Part shown: in pieces, positions 7,535-11,996 of the stretch | Layout: every line of letters begins with the position of its first letter | Position numbering within the stretch: position 1 is the stretch's first letter | Source of the DNA: Phycisphaerae bacterium | GTDB lineage: Bacteria > Planctomycetota > Phycisphaerae > WQYP01 | Assembly: GCA_013044065.1 (NCBI GenBank) | Contig: JABEVA010000143.1 | Coordinates: forward strand, 1 to 11,996 | Direction: 5' to 3' | Length of the DNA stretch: 11,996 bases | Translations under genes and position numbers: made by a program | The notes under the pieces: generated by a model | Seen by the model: the letters and a program-made list of their open reading frames with translations, nothing else | Told to the model about the DNA's origin: nothing | Databases searched by the model: none

Positions 7535-7564
7535 AGGCCCGCGAGGCTTGTACCTTGCGGGCCT
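7535..7564 (-). terminator. Strong intrinsic terminator of groESL, between convergent genes
   Basis: AGGCCCGCGAGG (7535-7546) pairs with CCTTGCGGGCCT (7553-7564) over 12 bp with one G-T pair and a 6-nt loop. On the minus strand the hairpin is followed by TTTTTT, so it ends groEL transcription about 50 nt after the groEL stop. The T-tract overlaps the TAA of the galactosidase gene. On the plus strand there is no T-run right after the hairpin (GAAATTT), so termination there would be weaker. Confidence 0.88.
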
Positions 7565-7614
7565 GAAATTTCACGTCGCCCCCGCCCGATTTATCGTGCA
7601 GGATCCGTTTTCAA

Positions 7615-9237
<1,623 letters not shown>

Positions 9238-9309
9238 GGGTATTTCTCCAAAAAAAAGTTACATTACATGATGACACTGGGGGTTTCGTTCACAGACATT
9301 CTGCGCACG

Positions 9310-9603
9310 TTATTCAATGATGGCTAGAACTTCGTCCTCACTTAGGATTAACAATTCCTCGCCATTGACCTTGACTTCGGTGCCGGCATAGCTGGCGAAA
9401 ATCACTTCATCGCCTTTTTTCACCTGGAATTTCGCACGCTGGCCATTGTCCAGCAGTTTGCCTTCGCCGATTGCCAGCACCTTGCCACGCTTCGGTTTTT
9501 CCTTGGCTGTTTCGGGCAGTACAATGCCGCTTTTGGTTACAGCCTCAGCCTCCATACGTTTGAGTACAATTTTATCTCCGAGAGGACGAAAGTTGGTTGC
9601 CAT
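9310..9603 (-). CDS. groES: Co-chaperonin GroES (10 kDa, Hsp10)
   Basis: The 97-residue product is the usual GroES length. It begins FRPLGDKIVLKRMEAE, has a mobile loop at about 18-34 (AEAVTKSGIVLPETAKEK) that contacts GroEL, then GKVLAIGEGK, and ends in VNGEELLILSEDEVLAIIE. It caps the GroEL ring as a heptamer. An excellent AAGGAGAT ribosome binding site lies 7 nt before the ATG. No CIRCE operator (TTAGCACTC-N9-GAGTGCTAA) is visible between 9604 and 9709, so HrcA control of this operon is not supported here. Confidence 0.97.
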   Translation of the reverse strand: MATNFRPLGDKIVLKRMEAEAVTKSGIVLPETAKEKPKRGKVLAIGEGKLLDNGQRAKFQVKKGDEVIFASYAGTEVKVNGEELLILSEDEVLAIIE

Positions 9604-9709
9604 AAATTATCTCCTTAAAGAAAACGGCACTAACCATATCAAGTTCACCAACGAACTCTTGTCACACCAAAATTTGTGCCCACACGCCACTGCCCGGACG
9701 GCTTACCGA

Positions 9710-10324
9710 TTATGTGGGCCAATGATTGTCGTAAAATCTCTCCAAAGCCCGCGCCATCACCGTCAAGAGCCCATTGACATCCAGAGGTTCAGGCACAATT
9801 GAAAAAACATTCCATTCCAACGCCTCGTGCATCAATTGATCACTCCCCGGCGGAGCAAGCAAAATTACCAACGGCCCGGTTATCTCCGGCTGATTTTGAT
9901 TGGGGGCAGCCGGCTTGCCGGACGGTCCTGTGACGGGAATTCGTCGCCCCGTGTTGGCGGCACGTTCCACGTCAGGCTGGTGCCAACGGTGGGGCGGCGG
10001 ATCGCCGATGTTGACATCCATGATGGTGCGGTGCCCACCTGCTCCCAACCGCCGAATCAACCGCATAACCGTCATCGCGCCAAGGCCTGAACCCTCGTTT
10101 TCTCCGGCCAAGCCCGCATCCAGCACCGCAACATGCATGGCATGGTGTTCCACCAAGTCCAAAGCTTGGTGCCCGCTGGTGGCCACAAAGGTTTTAACCT
10201 GCATAGGTTCCAACATACGCGAAACCATCTCCGGCCATTCCAGGATGCCATGGCGATACTGCACCCGCGATGGCGGGTAAGTCAGCAGCACGTTAAGTCT
10301 TGATGTCGGAGCCATTTTCATCAT
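9710..10324 (-). CDS. Solitary receiver-like (REC) domain protein, probably a pseudo-receiver
   Basis: The 204-residue product resembles a response-regulator receiver domain with an insertion. The first half has VKTFVATSGHQALDLVEHH and AVLDAGL, placing an aspartate at residue 69 where the phosphorylated residue normally sits. The second half has PLVILLAPPG and NVFSIVPEPLDVNGLLTVM, corresponding to beta4-beta5 and the last helix. Between them, residues about 98-148 form a Pro/Gly/Asn-rich insertion. The N-terminal acidic pair is missing (NVLLTYPP), the Thr/Ser position is Ala157, and the invariant Lys is Glu179 (VPEPLD), so normal phosphorylation is doubtful. No output domain is present. Three in-frame ATGs lie at 10324, 10321 and 10315; only weak GAG-like ribosome binding is visible. 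It precedes groES by 106 nt on the same strand. The function is unknown. Confidence 0.62.
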   Translation of the reverse strand: MMKMAPTSRLNVLLTYPPSRVQYRHGILEWPEMVSRMLEPMQVKTFVATSGHQALDLVEHHAMHVAVLDAGLAGENEGSGLGAMTVMRLIRRLGAGGHRTIMDVNIGDPPPHRWHQPDVERAANTGRRIPVTGPSGKPAAPNQNQPEITGPLVILLAPPGSDQLMHEALEWNVFSIVPEPLDVNGLLTVMARALERFYDNHWPT

Positions 10325-10583
10325 CTCAAGGCCGCTGCAGGCGCCAGTACGTTTGCAGCGAATTTCCGGTTAGCACTTAAGCAAAGGCCATACCGCATGA
10401 TTTTATGGATTTGTTTTGTCGATGTATCATCTAATTTTACAATTACTTACAAAATTATTGTCTAATCCTAATCCAGCCGCTGCGTCGCTACTTTCTGCTG
10501 CCAAATTCGGTCTTCCAGGTTCTCTGTGTCTGCCGCCTTGGCAGGCCCGTACCTCTGCCGCCCGTGGCCGGCTGGGTTCCTCC
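10325..10583. other. AT-rich intergenic stretch, no gene seen
   Basis: The part 10398-10470 is clearly richer in A and T than its surroundings and includes AATTTT...AAAATT inverted copies (about 10432-10455). It may hold the promoter of the receiver-like gene; a TAAAAT box on the minus strand near 10401-10406 is one candidate, with no good -35. A single AAGTGCTAA at about 10372-10380 on the minus strand matches one half of the CIRCE operator 8/9, but the other half is absent. The part 10470-10583 shows nothing recognisable. Confidence 0.5.
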
Positions 10584-10705
10584 AGGAGCCTGTCCGAGTA
10601 AGCGATTTTCGCGGAAAATCCTCCCCAAAACCGGCGCTTTTACGCTGTTATGACCATTCTTCGTCCACGTTTTTGCCCAAAAAGGCATTACTCGGGCAGG
10701 CTCCT
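10584..10705. mobile_element. 122-bp MITE-like element with 18-bp terminal inverted repeats
   Basis: AGGAGCCTGTCCGAGTAA at 10584-10601 and TTACTCGGGCAGGCTCCT at 10688-10705 are inverted copies with one mismatch. Ends of the form GAGCCTGTCCGAG look like insertion-sequence termini. The 86-bp interior holds no transposase but includes a perfect hairpin GATTTTC-GCG-GAAAATC at 10604-10620. I see no clear target duplication outside the ends. A non-autonomous element, or the two ends of neighbouring elements, would both fit. The shortened transposase ORF starts about 140 bp to the right. Confidence 0.62.
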
Positions 10706-10842
10706 AGCCGCGGCGTTTTCGCTTGGCCATCATTTCCACCCCGCACATTTCGTAGCCGACGATGGGGGGGCACCCTCGGTGGTGGGGCGGATAGCGCGGC
10801 CGTCCCGATGAAAGTCGCTACCATTGTGTCATCCAATTTGTA

Positions 10843-11280
10843 GTGACTCTGTGCCCTGGTCCGGCCCAAGTGCGGTGCGCTTGGCCATGCGCCGCGTTGC
10901 GGCGGCAGATCCGGCCTTTACCCCACGATAAACGCCTGGACCAGTTGCCGGGGATTATCACCGCCGTGGATGGTACGGAACTCACCGCCCTGGCTAAGCT
11001 GGTCGGTCGGATGGTCCAGGGATACGAGGTGGTGGAAGACCGCCCGCTTTCTGACCAAGCCCGGGCGGCCGGGATTACCTCCGATCAGGTCGTGTGGCTG
11101 GGGTCCGACAGGAAACGTGTGGAGATACGAGTGCCGTTGCGGTTGATTAAAATCGCCTGCAAGCCGCACCGCAAGCCAACGTTGTGCACCATGGAGATGA
11201 TACGCTTCTATTTCACTGGCTGGGCGAGTGAAGAGGAATTGACAGCGCATATTGTGACGCCGCAAAAAATCGACGTCTAA
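10843..11280 (+). pseudogene. Shortened DDE transposase remnant (IS4-like), in frame
   Basis: The 145-residue frame looks like pieces of an IS4-type transposase joined together. LDQLPGIITAVDGTEL (about residues 32-47) has the VDGT of the first catalytic aspartate. GYEVVEDRPLSDQARAAGI (about 60-78) with VWLGSDRKRVE and PLRLIKIACKPHRK resembles the region before the final catalytic block. MEMIRFYFTGWASEEELTAHI (from about residue 117) resembles the extreme C-terminus. The second aspartate and the Y-x2-R-x3-E-x6-K block expected between these parts are missing. At 145 residues it is far below the usual 350-450, so it cannot be active. The ATG at 10843 may not be a true start, and I find no ribosome binding site. 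The assignment rests on remembered family patterns. Confidence 0.55.
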
Positions 11281-11376
11281 CACGCCGGGGCTATTTTCTT
11301 CTCCACGCCGTGGCCTTCGATGCTGCGCGAAAATAACCGCGATCTCCTGCCAAAACGCGCCGCCAGCCATTTGCCA

Positions 11377-11679
11377 CTACTTCCGCGACACCACCGGACC
11401 GTTTCCAGCTTTATAGCAAACGCTGGGCCGAACAGGATTGGGACAGGTTGGTTGGCACTGTGCCGAGCCGCGGGCGATCGTAAAAGGGTTTTTGTGATCG
11501 GCCTTGGTGAACCGCCTATTGCCTTGCGCCAGATTTGTGGCGATGGAAACACTGGCTCTATTGAACTCAGCGGAGAGAAAATGGAAGCCCCGCGGAAATT
11601 GGGCGGTTGCAACAAGTATCTGATCAGCGAGATTAATTGCCTTCTGGTAAACGTCAAGGTTGTCAAACATGAAGGCCAC
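11377..11679 (-). pseudogene. S23 four-helix-bundle protein (23S rRNA intervening-sequence type), frameshifted
   Basis: The frame begins with GTG at 11679 (GAGGA 7 nt upstream), giving MAFMFDNLDVYQKAINLADQ. It continues with FPRGFHFLSAEFNRASVSIATNLAQGNRRFTKAD and FTIARGSAQ. This is the classic pattern of the four-helix-bundle family found in intervening sequences of bacterial 23S rRNA and, more often, as free genes of unknown role. After about residue 74 (near 11458) the frame loses similarity and ends in TAG. The next frame contains VPILFGPAF where intact members have V-P-I/L-L-E, which points to a frameshift. Intact members are about 115-125 residues. No rRNA is present around it, so this is a free copy. 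Confidence 0.72.
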
Positions 11680-11996
11680 AGGCTATTCCTCTATCAAGTC
11701 GGTTTTGGGGGCCGGGCTGGCAACTCCATCTTTGCCTTTGGCAAAAATGACCTTGAACAGGTGAACAGGTGAACAGATGACCGCAGGTGGGGTTGGCTCG
11801 TTTCGGCGGCAGCCCATCTTATGGCCCAGATACATGTGCTCTCCTGATCCCCTGTTCTAAATTCTGCAGCTCTATTTTTTTCGCCCGCAGGCGAAAAAAT
11901 CGGGGCGACAGGACACCAATAGAACTTTTTACCAGAGCCTGTTTAGCCATGGGAACGATAAGCGACAGGATTTTGGGGCTCGTCGATGGTGGCGAA
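11680..11996. other. Right-edge stretch without a supported gene; short repeats and a hairpin
   Basis: The sequence GTGAACAG or a one-base variant occurs three times in tandem at 11753-11776. A perfect inverted repeat TTTTTTCGCC-CGCA-GGCGAAAAAA lies at 11876-11899. At 11934-11941 GAGCCTGT recalls the inverted-repeat ends of the element at 10584-10705 and could be another element's end. An ATG at 11949 opens a frame (MGTISDRILGLVDGGE) that runs off the edge, but it has no ribosome binding site and I do not recognise it. Confidence 0.4.
11876..11899. repeat. Perfect 10-bp inverted repeat, T-rich before and A-rich after
   Basis: TTTTTTCGCC (11876-11885) pairs with GGCGAAAAAA (11890-11899) around CGCA. 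The T-run precedes and the A-run follows the GC core on both strands, so a full hairpin would consume both. It is not a normal rho-independent terminator in either direction. Confidence 0.6.

Noticed and set aside
9613..9665. Promoter and operator for groES (GTGACA with GATATG; AGTTC-ACCAAC-GAACT inverted repeat)
   Set aside because: The spacer is 19 nt with a poor -10 box, and the inverted repeat has only 5-bp arms. Neither is strong enough to annotate.
10372..10380. CIRCE half-site (AAGTGCTAA on the minus strand)
   Set aside because: The second arm at 9-nt spacing reads GCGGTATGG, which does not match. A single arm is not an operator.
10648..10869. Minus-strand frame of 73 residues, and an alternative minus frame ending in GVEMMAKRKRRG
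   Set aside because: The first runs through the terminal repeat of the 122-bp element. The second is closed by a stop about 35 codons upstream. Neither is recognisable.
11320..11772. Plus-strand frame of 150 residues
   Set aside because: It is antisense to the S23 four-helix-bundle remnant, which carries the recognisable protein pattern.
11876..11899. Intrinsic terminator
   Set aside because: The T-run comes before the GC core and the A-run after it on both strands, the reverse of a rho-independent terminator.

Overview
The window is bacterial DNA of moderately high GC. It reads like a planctomycete-type genome, most likely Phycisphaerae or a relative. The support is the gene mix: a double-length (67K-type) SppA, an alpha-galactosidase of the GH36 type with an N-terminal NPCBM domain, a solitary receiver-like protein beside groESL, and scattered remnants of insertion sequences and a four-helix-bundle (S23) gene. 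No ribosomal marker gene is present, so this placement is an inference from gene content.

Left part (1-4200). A secreted or membrane-attached signal peptide peptidase gene (sppA, minus strand) runs off the left edge and is divergent from a GNAT acetyltransferase. Both have readable promoters in the gap between them. A tRNA-Ile(GAT) gene follows on the minus strand, preceded by a consensus-like promoter and by a tandem 19-bp repeat that looks like the end of a lost insertion sequence. A small metallophosphoesterase (minus) is divergent from an Rrf2-type regulator.

Middle (3743-7564). The Rrf2 regulator, a DUF502 membrane protein and a large NPCBM-GH36 alpha-galactosidase lie head to tail and probably form one transcription unit. 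The DUF502 gene is cut by an in-frame TGA just before the family's conserved C-terminal motif. Reading on in the same frame restores that motif and reaches a TAA, the stop used by every other complete gene here. A strong hairpin terminator sits between the convergent galactosidase and groEL.

Right-middle (7615-10324, minus strand). A degenerate receiver-domain protein, groES and groEL follow one another in the same direction. groES and groEL are intact and have good ribosome binding sites. No CIRCE operator is visible upstream of groES.

Right end (10325-11996). This is a graveyard of mobile DNA with no intact gene: an AT-rich stretch, a 122-bp element with 18-bp terminal inverted repeats, a transposase ORF that appears to have lost internal blocks yet keeps its frame, a frameshifted S23 four-helix-bundle gene, short tandem repeats and hairpins. 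I saw no CRISPR array, rRNA, prophage or obvious defence system. The observations most worth following up are the interrupted DUF502 gene, the short inverted-repeat element beside the shortened transposase, and the pseudo-receiver next to groES.
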